Positions 40,443 through 49,150 of a DNA stretch of 59,319 nt are shown piece after piece. The notes beneath the pieces are model-generated. The model worked only from the letters and a program-made list of their open reading frames with translations. It was not told where the DNA came from and searched no databases. The position numbers and the translations under genes were made by a program. The DNA comes from JAZRWQ01 sp045541395 (GTDB taxonomy: Bacteria; Bacillota; Clostridia; Oscillospirales; UMGS1783): assembly GCA_045541395.1 (NCBI GenBank), contig JAZQIZ010000028.1, forward strand, positions 1-59,319, in the 5' to 3' direction. The stretch's first letter is position 1, and each line of letters starts with the position of its first letter.

Positions 40443-43400
40443 ATGATCCCAAAAGTAGACCCGTCAGTACTGGGCGCGCACTACGTTACCTTGGGTAACA
40501 ATCAGCGCGTTAGCTTTTCTAAGATCAAAGAAGTACAAGAAATGCCTTATCTTATAGAGGTACAGAAGTCTTCCTACGATCTTTTCATTAAAGAGGGCTT
40601 GAAGGAAGTGCTGCGTGATGCATCCGGCGTTACCGATCATACCGGTAACCTGGTATTGGATTACGTTGACTTTTCCATAGACCCTAACCCTAAGTATACC
40701 ATTGACGAATGTAAGGAAAGAGACACCACCTATTCCTCCGCTATGCGCGTTAAGGTAAGACTTACAAATAAGTCTACAGGCGAACTGCAGGAGCAGGAGA
40801 TATTCATTGGTGAGATTCCTTTGATGACCGACACAGGTACGTTCGTTATCAACGGCGCAGAACGCGTTGTTGTTTCTCAGCTGGTTCGTTCCCCCGGTGT
40901 GTATTTCGGTACACAGTATGACAGAACCGGTAAAAAACTCTACAGCGGCACCGTTATGCCCAACAGAGGCCTTTGGATAGAATATGAAACCGATTCCAAT
41001 GACGTTGCTTATACCAGAGTCGATAAAAACAGAAAGATCCCCGTAACCGTTCTTTTACGTGTTCTTGGTCTTCATTCAAATGAACAGATAATTGATATGC
41101 TCGGCAACGGCCCCAAGATCATGGCTACCTTAGAGAAGGACATTACAGACGATTATCAGTCTGCTCTGTTCGAACTCTACAGAAGACTTCGCCCCGGCGA
41201 GCCTCCTACAGTAGACAGTGCCGAAGCCCATATCAATAATATGATCTTCAACGGCAGAAACTATGACCTTACCCGCGTAGGCAGATATAAATATAATAAG
41301 AAGCTTATGCTGGAAGACAGAGTTGTTGGCTTCACCCTCACTCAGGACGTTATTTCTCCTCTTACCGGTGAATTCTTGTTCAACGCAGGTCATACCCTGT
41401 CTCTGGAAGACGTTCATGTTATGGATGCAAACGGTGTAGATACCGTTTATATTGATGCCGCAGGCACCGAAATTAAGGTATTCTCCAACGGAATGGTTAA
41501 CCTTTCCGACTTTGTATCCTTTGATCCCCTTGAAGTTGGTATTAACGAAAAGGTTCGTTTCTCCCTCCTTAAGGACATTCTTGAAAGTGCTGAGGATGAA
41601 GCTCAGCTTAAGGCAATGATCAAAGAAAATAAGAACGATCTTATTCCTCTTTATCTGCTTCCCGAAGATATTTTCTCTTCTGTTAACTATATGCTTGGTC
41701 TTGATTACGGCATCGGTACCGATGATGATATAGACCATCTTGGCAACAGAAGAATCAGATGCGTTGGTGAACTTTTACAGAACCAGTTCCGTATCGGCTT
41801 TGCCCGTATGGAAAGAAGCATCAGAGAAAGAATGAACATTCAGGATACCGAAATAGTTACTCCTTCCGCCCTTGTTAATACAAGACCGGTAATTGCAGCT
41901 ATCCGTGAATTCTTCGGTTCTTCACCCCTTTCTCAGTTTATGGACCAGACCAACCCTCTTACAGAACTTACTCATAAGAGAAGACTGTCTGCGTTGGGCC
42001 CCGGCGGTCTTACCCGTGACCGCGCATCCTTCGAGGTTCGTGACGTTCATTACACCCATTATGGCCGTGTATGCCCCATCGAGACCCCTGAAGGTCCTAA
42101 CATCGGTCTTATTTCCTATATGTCTTCCTTTGCACGTATTAATGAATACGGCTTCCTTGAAGCGCCTTTCAGACGTATAGACAAAGAAACCGGCATCATT
42201 ACCAAAGAAGTTGTGTATATGACTGCCGATAAGGAAGATGAATTCATCGTAGCTCAGGCAAACGAGCCTATTGATGAAGAAGGCAGATTTATTAATAAAA
42301 AGGTTGCTGCCCGTTACCGCGAAGAAATTCTTGAAATTGAACGCGAAAAGGCAGACTTTATGGATATATCACCTAAGATGATAGTTTCCATAGCAACCGC
42401 AATGATCCCCTTCCTTGAAAATGACGACGCTAACCGTGCCCTCATGGGCGCTAACATGCAGCGTCAGGCTGTTCCTCTTATTAAGCCTGAGGCTCCTATT
42501 GTTGGTACCGGTATGGAATACCGCATTGCGGTTGACTCCGGCGTTTGCGTTCTTGCCGATGCCGACGGTATTGTTACCGATGTAAGCGCACGTTGCATCA
42601 ATGTGCTTAATGATGACGGTATTAACGTTGAATACAAGCTTGCTAAGTTTATGCGCTCCAACCAGGGCACCTGCGTAAACCAGCATCCTATCGTAAGCAT
42701 TGGCCAGAGAATTAAGAAGGGTGACGTTATAGCTGACGGCCCTGCTACCGAAAACGGCGAGCTTGCTTTAGGCAGAAACGCCCTTATCGGCTTTATGACC
42801 TGGGAAGGCTATAACTACGAGGACGCTGTATTAATTAACGAGCGCCTTGTTAAAGAAGATATTTATACTTCCATTCATATTGAAGAGTATGAGCAGGACG
42901 CCAGAGAAACCAAGCTCGGCGCCGAGGAGATCACCCGCGAGATCCCCAATGTTTCCGAAGAAGCACTTAAGGATCTTGATGAAAACGGTGTTATCCGCAT
43001 TGGTGCAGAGGTTCGTGCAGGTGATATACTTGTTGGTAAGGTAACACCTAAGGGCGAAACCGAACTTACTGCCGAGGAAAGACTGCTCAGAGCCATTTTC
43101 GGCGAAAAGGCAAGGGAAGTAAGAGACACCTCCTTACGTGTACCTCACGGTGAATACGGTACAGTTGTTGACGTTAAGACCTTCACCAGCGAGAACTGCA
43201 CCGAGCTTGCGCCCGGTGTAAATAAGGTTATCCGTGTTTATATCGCTCAGAAGAGAAAGATCTCCGTAGGCGATAAGATGGCGGGCCGTCACGGTAATAA
43301 GGGCGTTGTTTCCAGAATACTTCCTCAGGAAGATATGCCTTTCCTTGAAGACGGTACGCCTTTGGATATCGTTCTTAATCCCCTGGGCGTTCCTTCCCGT

Positions 43401-44162
43401 ATGAATATCGGTCAGGTGCTTGAAGTGCATTTAGGTTATGCGGCTAAGGCTCTTGGCTGGAAGATAATGACCCCCGTATTCGACGGTGCAAACTATGATG
43501 ACATCAAGGGTGCCTTCAAGCTTGCAGGTATTGCAGAAGACGGCAAGAGCGTTCTCCGTGATGGCCGTACCGGCGAACCCTTCGATCAGCGTGTTACCGT
43601 TGGTTATATGTATTACATTAAGCTCCATCACCTTGTTGATGATAAGATCCATGCACGTTCCACCGGCCCGTACTCTCTTGTAACTCAGCAGCCTCTGGGT
43701 GGTAAAGCTCAGTTCGGCGGCCAGAGATTCGGCGAAATGGAAGTTTGGGCAATGGAAGCTTACGGTGCTGCATATACCCTCCAGGAAATACTCACCGTTA
43801 AATCCGACGACGTTGTGGGCAGAGTTAAGGCTTATGAAGCTATTGTTAAGGGACAGAATATCCCCACTCCCGGCATTCCTGAATCCTTTAAGGTTCTTAT
43901 TAAGGAACTTCAGTCTCTCGGTCTTGATATGAAGGTTCTGGATAAGAACAAGGAAGAGGTTGATCTTAACCAGGGTGTTGATGATATGGGCGGTATGGAT
44001 ATGGACGTTTCCGATAACTTCGCTGCTCCCGACTTTACCGAAGAAGATATGGCTTTAGGCTTCACATTCGAAAGCGAAGATGACAGTTTGGATGACGACA
44101 GCGAATTCTTCTCTGCCGGCGAAGCTTTCTTTGCAGACGATGATGACTATAAGGAGGACTGA
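40443..44162 (+). CDS. rpoB: RNA polymerase beta subunit
   Basis: A 1239-residue subunit with the standard beta motifs: the rifampicin-region segment SQFMDQTNPLTELTHKRRLS, GGLTRDRASFEVRDVH, and the C-terminal VGYMYYIKLHHLVDDKIH and GGKAQFGGQRFGEMEVWA. The rifampicin pocket looks wild type as read by eye. The usual rplJ-rplL pair is not upstream; two lipoprotein genes are. It is followed 4 bp later by rpoC. Confidence 0.99.
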   Translation: MIPKVDPSVLGAHYVTLGNNQRVSFSKIKEVQEMPYLIEVQKSSYDLFIKEGLKEVLRDASGVTDHTGNLVLDYVDFSIDPNPKYTIDECKERDTTYSSAMRVKVRLTNKSTGELQEQEIFIGEIPLMTDTGTFVINGAERVVVSQLVRSPGVYFGTQYDRTGKKLYSGTVMPNRGLWIEYETDSNDVAYTRVDKNRKIPVTVLLRVLGLHSNEQIIDMLGNGPKIMATLEKDITDDYQSALFELYRRLRPGEPPTVDSAEAHINNMIFNGRNYDLTRVGRYKYNKKLMLEDRVVGFTLTQDVISPLTGEFLFNAGHTLSLEDVHVMDANGVDTVYIDAAGTEIKVFSNGMVNLSDFVSFDPLEVGINEKVRFSLLKDILESAEDEAQLKAMIKENKNDLIPLYLLPEDIFSSVNYMLGLDYGIGTDDDIDHLGNRRIRCVGELLQNQFRIGFARMERSIRERMNIQDTEIVTPSALVNTRPVIAAIREFFGSSPLSQFMDQTNPLTELTHKRRLSALGPGGLTRDRASFEVRDVHYTHYGRVCPIETPEGPNIGLISYMSSFARINEYGFLEAPFRRIDKETGIITKEVVYMTADKEDEFIVAQANEPIDEEGRFINKKVAARYREEILEIEREKADFMDISPKMIVSIATAMIPFLENDDANRALMGANMQRQAVPLIKPEAPIVGTGMEYRIAVDSGVCVLADADGIVTDVSARCINVLNDDGINVEYKLAKFMRSNQGTCVNQHPIVSIGQRIKKGDVIADGPATENGELALGRNALIGFMTWEGYNYEDAVLINERLVKEDIYTSIHIEEYEQDARETKLGAEEITREIPNVSEEALKDLDENGVIRIGAEVRAGDILVGKVTPKGETELTAEERLLRAIFGEKAREVRDTSLRVPHGEYGTVVDVKTFTSENCTELAPGVNKVIRVYIAQKRKISVGDKMAGRHGNKGVVSRILPQEDMPFLEDGTPLDIVLNPLGVPSRMNIGQVLEVHLGYAAKALGWKIMTPVFDGANYDDIKGAFKLAGIAEDGKSVLRDGRTGEPFDQRVTVGYMYYIKLHHLVDDKIHARSTGPYSLVTQQPLGGKAQFGGQRFGEMEVWAMEAYGAAYTLQEILTVKSDDVVGRVKAYEAIVKGQNIPTPGIPESFKVLIKELQSLGLDMKVLDKNKEEVDLNQGVDDMGGMDMDVSDNFAAPDFTEEDMALGFTFESEDDSLDDDSEFFSAGEAFFADDDDYKED

Positions 44163-44166
44163 TTGA

Positions 44167-47100
44167 ATGAGTACAGAATTCAACGAATTTGATTCTATTA
44201 AAATCGGTTTGGCTTCACCTGAAAAGATCAGATCCTGGTCATACGGCGAAGTAAAAAAGCCCGAAACAATTAACTACCGCACATTAAAGCCCGAGAGAGA
44301 CGGTCTTTTCTGTGAAAAAATATTTGGCCCCACCAAAGACTGGGAATGCCATTGCGGCAAATACAAAAAGCTTCGTTACAAGGGTAAGGTTTGCGAACGT
44401 TGCGGCGTTGAAATAACCCTCTCCAAAGTAAGAAGAGAAAGAATGGGCCATATTGAACTGGCTGCCCCCGTATCTCATATTTGGTACTTCAAGGGTATCC
44501 CTTCAAGAATCGGCCTTGTGCTTGACGTTTCTCCCCGCCTTTTGGAAAGAGTTCTCTATTTCTCCTCTTATATCGTAACCGACGTAAGCGAAGATATTAC
44601 CGAGATCCAGAAGGGTCAGGTACTTTCCGAAAAGGAATATCAGGATTATAAAGAAAAATACGATGAAGACTTTACCGCTGCTATGGGCGCTGAGGCAGTA
44701 AGAAAGATGCTGGAGGAAATAGACCTTGCGGTTATGTCTAAAGAACTTCGCGAGGAGCTTGAAAACTCCACCGGCCAGAAGCGTACAAGGCTGTTAAAGA
44801 GACTTGAGGTTATTGATGCTCTCTTGCAGTCCGGTAACCGCCCTGAGTGGATGATACTCACCGTATTACCCGTTATTCCTCCCGATATCCGTCCTATGGT
44901 ACAGCTGGATGGCGGCAGATTCGCCACCTCCGACCTTAACGATCTTTACAGAAGAGTTATTAACCGTAATAACCGTCTTAAGAGACTTCTGGAGCTGCGT
45001 GCACCGGAGATCATTGTAAGAAACGAAAAGAGAATGCTCCAGGAAGCTGTTGACGCCCTTATAGACAACGGCAGAAGAGGCAGAGCAGTAAGCGGTCCTA
45101 ATAACCGCCCATGGAAATCTCTTTCCGATATGCTTAAAGGTAAGCAGGGCCGTTTCCGTCAGAACCTTCTCGGTAAGCGTGTTGACTACTCCGGCCGTTC
45201 CGTTATCGTTGTAGGTCCTGAACTTAAAATATATCAGTGCGGCCTTCCTAAGGAAATGGCGCTTGAATTGTTCAAGCCCTTCGTTATGAAGAAGCTGGTT
45301 GATATGGATATATCCAAGAATATCAAAAACGCCAAAAAGATGGTTGAAAGAGCTAATGACTGCGTATGGGATGCCCTTGAGACCGTTATTAAGAATCACC
45401 CGATTCTTCTTAACCGTGCTCCGACACTCCACCGTTTAGGTATTCAGGCGTTTGAGCCCGTACTTGTTGAAGGCAGAGCCTTAAAGCTTCATCCCCTTGT
45501 ATGTACTGCATACAATGCCGATTTTGACGGTGACCAGATGGCCGTTCACGTACCTCTCTCCACCGAAGCACAGGCAGAAGCAAGATTCTTAATGCTTTCC
45601 GCAAATAACCTTCTTAAGCCTCAGGATGGCAAGCCGGTTACCGTTCCTACTCAGGACATGGTTCTCGGTTCCTATTACCTTACTCTTACCGATCCTAACG
45701 CCGAAGGCGCAGGCAGCATTTTCTCTTCCGAAAATGAAGCTATGCTGGCTTATGATGCTCATTACGTTCACATTCATGCTCCTATTAAGGTTAGAGTAAC
45801 CAAGGTTATAAACGGTGAGGAAGTTACCGGCCTTGTCGATACCACAATAGGTAAAATGATATTCAACGAAGATATTCCTCAGGATCTTGGCTTTATAGAC
45901 AGAACCAAGCCTGAAAACCTTCTTGTTCCTGAGATCAATCAGATCTGCACCAAGAAAGAACTTGGTAAGATCATCGATAAGTGCATAAAGGTTCACGGTA
46001 TCTCCGAAGCAGCTAAAATGCTTGATATTATTAAGGCAAGAGGCTATAAGTATTCTACTAAGGGCGCTATCACAATGTCCGTATCCGACATTGAAGTTCC
46101 TCAGAAGAAATACGAGCTTATTGCCGAAGCAGAAAAGAAGATCGATACCATTACCCGTAACTTCCGCCGCGGTCTTATTTCCGAGGAGGAAAGATACAGA
46201 CTGGTTATCGGTATCTGGGACGAAACTACCAAGGCTGTTACCGCTGCTCTGCAGGGAAGCATGAGCGAGTTTAACCCCATCAATATGATGGCTAACTCCG
46301 GCGCCCGTGGTAGTATCAACCAGATAAGACAGCTTGCCGGTATGCGTGGCCTTATGGCTAATACCTCCGGTAAGGTTATCGACATTCCTATCAGAGCTAA
46401 CTTCCGTGAAGGCCTTAACGTTCTGGAATACTTCATTTCCTCCAGAGGCGCCCGTAAGGGTCTGGCCGACACTGCCTTGAGAACCGCCGACTCCGGTTAT
46501 CTTACCAGAAGATTGGTTGACGTTGCTCAGGATGTTATTATCCGTTCTTCCGATTGCGGTACCGATAACGGTATTTGGGTATTTGAATTTAAGGACGGAA
46601 ATGAAAGAATCGAAGGTTTGGCCGATCGTCTTATTGGCAGATATACCGCAGAAGCAGTTGTTGCTGCAGACGGTACCGTTATTTGCGAAAAGGATGTCCT
46701 TATGGATGACGTAATGGCTAAGACTATAGTAGCTGCAGGCGTTGAACGTGTAAAGATCCGTTCTCTGCTTACCTGTAAGTGCCATCACGGCGTTTGCGCT
46801 AAGTGCTACGGTCTTAACCTTGCAACCAGCACACCCGTTCGTTCCGGTGAAGCGGTTGGTATCATTGCGGCTCAGTCTATCGGTGAACCCGGTACCCAGC
46901 TTACAATGAGAACCTTCCATACCGGCGGTGTTGCTCTTGCTGCGGATATTACACAGGGTCTTCCCCGTGTTGAAGAATTGTTTGAAGCAAGAAAACCCAA
47001 GGCTATGGCAATTCTTTCTGAAATAGCAGGTAAAATTTCAATAGAAGATGTTAAGAATAATAAGGTAATCACCGTTACCAACAATGAAACTCTCGATCAG

Positions 47101-47724
47101 AAGAGCTACGTTATTCCTTTCGGTGCCCGTGTTAAGGTAGTTGATGGCCAGGATATCGAAAAGGGCGGAGAGTTTACCGAAGGTTGGGCTAACCCCCATG
47201 ATATTCTTGAGATCCTAGGCCCTGAAGCCGTTCAGAACTATCTTATGAAGGAAGTTCAGCGTGCTTACCGCCTGCAGGGTGTTGATATTAACGATAAGCA
47301 TATTGAAGTTATCGTACGTCAGATGATGCGTAAGTACAGAGTAGAGGATGCAGGTTCTACAGACCTTCTTCCCAATAAGGTTGTAGATATTGCTGATCTC
47401 GAAATTGCTAATGAAGCAATACAGAAGAGAATAGACGCCGGTGAAGAAGGCCTCAGCCTTGCTGTTGCCAGCCAGACTCTCTTAGGTATAACCAAAGCCT
47501 CCTTGGCAACCGACTCGTTCTTATCCGCTGCGTCCTTCCAGGAAACTACAAGAGTTCTTACCGAAGCTGCTATCTGCGGTAAGGAAGATCCCCTTATCGG
47601 TCTTAAGGAAAATGTTATCTTAGGTAAGCTTATTCCTGCCGGTACAGGTCTTCCTGAATACAGAAATGTAGAAATTGTAGAAAAAAATGTGGAAGAACCA
47701 GAAATCATTGATGTTGAGTATTGA
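44167..47724 (+). CDS. rpoC: RNA polymerase beta-prime subunit
   Basis: An 1185-residue subunit. An N-terminal zinc-binding region (CHCGKYK and CERCG), the catalytic NADFDGDQMAVH with three Mg-binding Asp residues at about 450, the bridge-helix region GSRG-type ANSGARGSINQIRQL, and a second Cys cluster (CKCHHGVCAKC) are present. It shows full length and no insertions of note. Confidence 0.99.
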   Translation: MSTEFNEFDSIKIGLASPEKIRSWSYGEVKKPETINYRTLKPERDGLFCEKIFGPTKDWECHCGKYKKLRYKGKVCERCGVEITLSKVRRERMGHIELAAPVSHIWYFKGIPSRIGLVLDVSPRLLERVLYFSSYIVTDVSEDITEIQKGQVLSEKEYQDYKEKYDEDFTAAMGAEAVRKMLEEIDLAVMSKELREELENSTGQKRTRLLKRLEVIDALLQSGNRPEWMILTVLPVIPPDIRPMVQLDGGRFATSDLNDLYRRVINRNNRLKRLLELRAPEIIVRNEKRMLQEAVDALIDNGRRGRAVSGPNNRPWKSLSDMLKGKQGRFRQNLLGKRVDYSGRSVIVVGPELKIYQCGLPKEMALELFKPFVMKKLVDMDISKNIKNAKKMVERANDCVWDALETVIKNHPILLNRAPTLHRLGIQAFEPVLVEGRALKLHPLVCTAYNADFDGDQMAVHVPLSTEAQAEARFLMLSANNLLKPQDGKPVTVPTQDMVLGSYYLTLTDPNAEGAGSIFSSENEAMLAYDAHYVHIHAPIKVRVTKVINGEEVTGLVDTTIGKMIFNEDIPQDLGFIDRTKPENLLVPEINQICTKKELGKIIDKCIKVHGISEAAKMLDIIKARGYKYSTKGAITMSVSDIEVPQKKYELIAEAEKKIDTITRNFRRGLISEEERYRLVIGIWDETTKAVTAALQGSMSEFNPINMMANSGARGSINQIRQLAGMRGLMANTSGKVIDIPIRANFREGLNVLEYFISSRGARKGLADTALRTADSGYLTRRLVDVAQDVIIRSSDCGTDNGIWVFEFKDGNERIEGLADRLIGRYTAEAVVAADGTVICEKDVLMDDVMAKTIVAAGVERVKIRSLLTCKCHHGVCAKCYGLNLATSTPVRSGEAVGIIAAQSIGEPGTQLTMRTFHTGGVALAADITQGLPRVEELFEARKPKAMAILSEIAGKISIEDVKNNKVITVTNNETLDQKSYVIPFGARVKVVDGQDIEKGGEFTEGWANPHDILEILGPEAVQNYLMKEVQRAYRLQGVDINDKHIEVIVRQMMRKYRVEDAGSTDLLPNKVVDIADLEIANEAIQKRIDAGEEGLSLAVASQTLLGITKASLATDSFLSAASFQETTRVLTEAAICGKEDPLIGLKENVILGKLIPAGTGLPEYRNVEIVEKNVEEPEIIDVEY

Positions 47725-47778
47725 CATTTTGAAATAAAAATTATATAATAAACAGCGTATGTGATTGGAGTGGTAGCA

Positions 47779-48024
47779 TTGTTGCCTGAAGATATTCGCA
47801 AGTGTAAAATCGTAGTAGGCAAGAGGCAAACGCTTCGTGCTCTTGTGCGAGGAGAAGTGTCCTTCGTGTTCATTGCGGATGATGCGGCTCCCACCCTTAC
47901 AGAGCCTATAGTGGCTTCCTGTAAGGAAAACAGTGTTCCGGTCCACCGCGTTGATACTATGAAAACTCTGGGTGAATACGCAGGGATCGAGGTCAACGCA
48001 GTCGCATGCGCTGTTTTAACTTAG
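47779..48024 (+). CDS. rplGB: L7Ae-family K-turn RNA-binding protein
   Basis: A protein of about 81 residues of the L7Ae/L30e family (YbxF/RplGB type), with GKRQTLRALVRGEVSFVFIADDA. It binds kink-turn RNA. The gene lies between rpoC and rpsL as in Bacillus. A TTG at 47779, 8 nt after GGAG, is preferred; a GTG at 47761 is in frame but has no ribosome binding site. Confidence 0.9.
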   Translation: MLPEDIRKCKIVVGKRQTLRALVRGEVSFVFIADDAAPTLTEPIVASCKENSVPVHRVDTMKTLGEYAGIEVNAVACAVLT

Positions 48025-48071
48025 TTTAATATATTTCATATATTAAAAATATTTTATTGAGGAGGTGTCAT

Positions 48072-48491
48072 ATGCCAACCTTTAACCAGTTAGTAAAAAC
48101 CGGAAGAGAGAGAAAAGTAGTTAAGTCTACCGCCCCCGCTCTTAACAAGGGTATGAACACTCTGAGGCAGACTCCCACTGATCAGCATTCTCCCCAGAAG
48201 AGAGGCGTTTGCACAGGTGTAAAGACCACTACCCCCAAGAAGCCTAACTCCGCGCTCAGAAAGATCGCAAGAGTTCGTCTCACCAACGGTATTGAAGTTA
48301 CCAGCTATATCCCCGGCATCGGTCATAACCTGCAGGAACATAGCGTAGTGCTTATCCGTGGTGGTAGAGTTAGAGACCTTCCGGGCGTTCGTTACCACAT
48401 TATCCGTGGTACCTTGGATGCACAGGGCGTTGCTAACAGAATGCAGTCCCGTTCCAAGTACGGCGCAAAGAGACCTAAAGTTAAAAAGTAA
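48072..48491 (+). CDS. rpsL: 30S ribosomal protein S12
   Basis: A 139-residue protein starting MPTFNQLVKTGRERK, with the decoding-centre segments TTTPKKPNSALRKIAR and LIRGGRVRDLPGVRYH. The Lys of PKKPNS is conserved as in streptomycin-sensitive forms. The ATG at 48072 follows GAGGAGGTG. Confidence 0.98.
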   Translation: MPTFNQLVKTGRERKVVKSTAPALNKGMNTLRQTPTDQHSPQKRGVCTGVKTTTPKKPNSALRKIARVRLTNGIEVTSYIPGIGHNLQEHSVVLIRGGRVRDLPGVRYHIIRGTLDAQGVANRMQSRSKYGAKRPKVKK

Positions 48492-48506
48492 AACAAAATC
48501 CTTAAT

Positions 48507-48575
48507 GCACTAAAAAAGGAAAGATGTGCTTTATCGGTTTTTAATTATATATATATTAAAGAACCCGATAAGCAC
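48507..48575 (+). promoter_or_regulatory. Structured rpsL-rpsG intercistronic region
   Basis: GTGCTTTATCGG (48526-48537) pairs with CCGATAAGCAC (48565-48575) with one bulge, and the AT-rich interior can extend the stem. An alternative GCAC at 48507-48510 can pair with the same GTGC (48526-48529), so two folds compete. In E. coli the same gap is the target of S7 feedback; a similar role here is inference. Confidence 0.55.
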
Positions 48576-48640
48576 TGACGGAAGAAAGTAACAACTTTCG
48601 AGTACCTATGAGAGCATTATATGTGAAGGAGGGAAGTAAA

Positions 48641-49111
48641 GTGCCTAGAAGAGGTTCAATTTCTAAAAGAGACGTTATACCTGATCCTATGTATAACAGC
48701 AAGCTGGTAACCCGTCTTATCAACAACATCATGCTTGACGGTAAGAAGGGTGTAGCCCAGAAAATTGTTTACGATGCATTTGAAGTCGTAGGCGAAAAGA
48801 CCGGCGAAAATCCCCTGAAGGTTTTCGAACAGGCAATGGAAAACATTATGCCCGTTCTTGAGGTTAAGGCAAGAAGAGTCGGTGGTGCTACCTACCAGGT
48901 TCCTATGGAAGTAAGACCCGAGCGTCGTCAGACCTTAGGTTTGCGTTGGTTAACAGGCTATTCTCGCAAACGTTCTGAAAGAACTATGAAGGATAGACTT
49001 GCTAATGAAATCCTTGATGCAATCAACAATCAGGGCGGCGCAGTTAAGAAGAAAGACGATACTCATAAGATGGCTGAAGCCAACAAGGCATTTGCACATT
49101 ACCGTTGGTAA
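48641..49111 (+). CDS. rpsG: 30S ribosomal protein S7
   Basis: A 156-residue protein starting at GTG 48641 (PRRGSISKRDVIPDP) after GAAGGAGGG. It contains the S7 signature MLDGKKGVAQKIVYDAFE and VPMEVRPERRQTLGLRWL. It nucleates assembly of the 30S head. Confidence 0.98.
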   Translation: MPRRGSISKRDVIPDPMYNSKLVTRLINNIMLDGKKGVAQKIVYDAFEVVGEKTGENPLKVFEQAMENIMPVLEVKARRVGGATYQVPMEVRPERRQTLGLRWLTGYSRKRSERTMKDRLANEILDAINNQGGAVKKKDDTHKMAEANKAFAHYRW

Positions 49112-49150
49112 TCGGCGCATCAGTCATTCCGTAGGAAAGGAGGAAACACC

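Noticed and set aside
45589..46920. 443-codon minus-strand open frame opposite rpoC
   Set aside because: An antisense shadow of rpoC with implausible composition and no recognisable domain.
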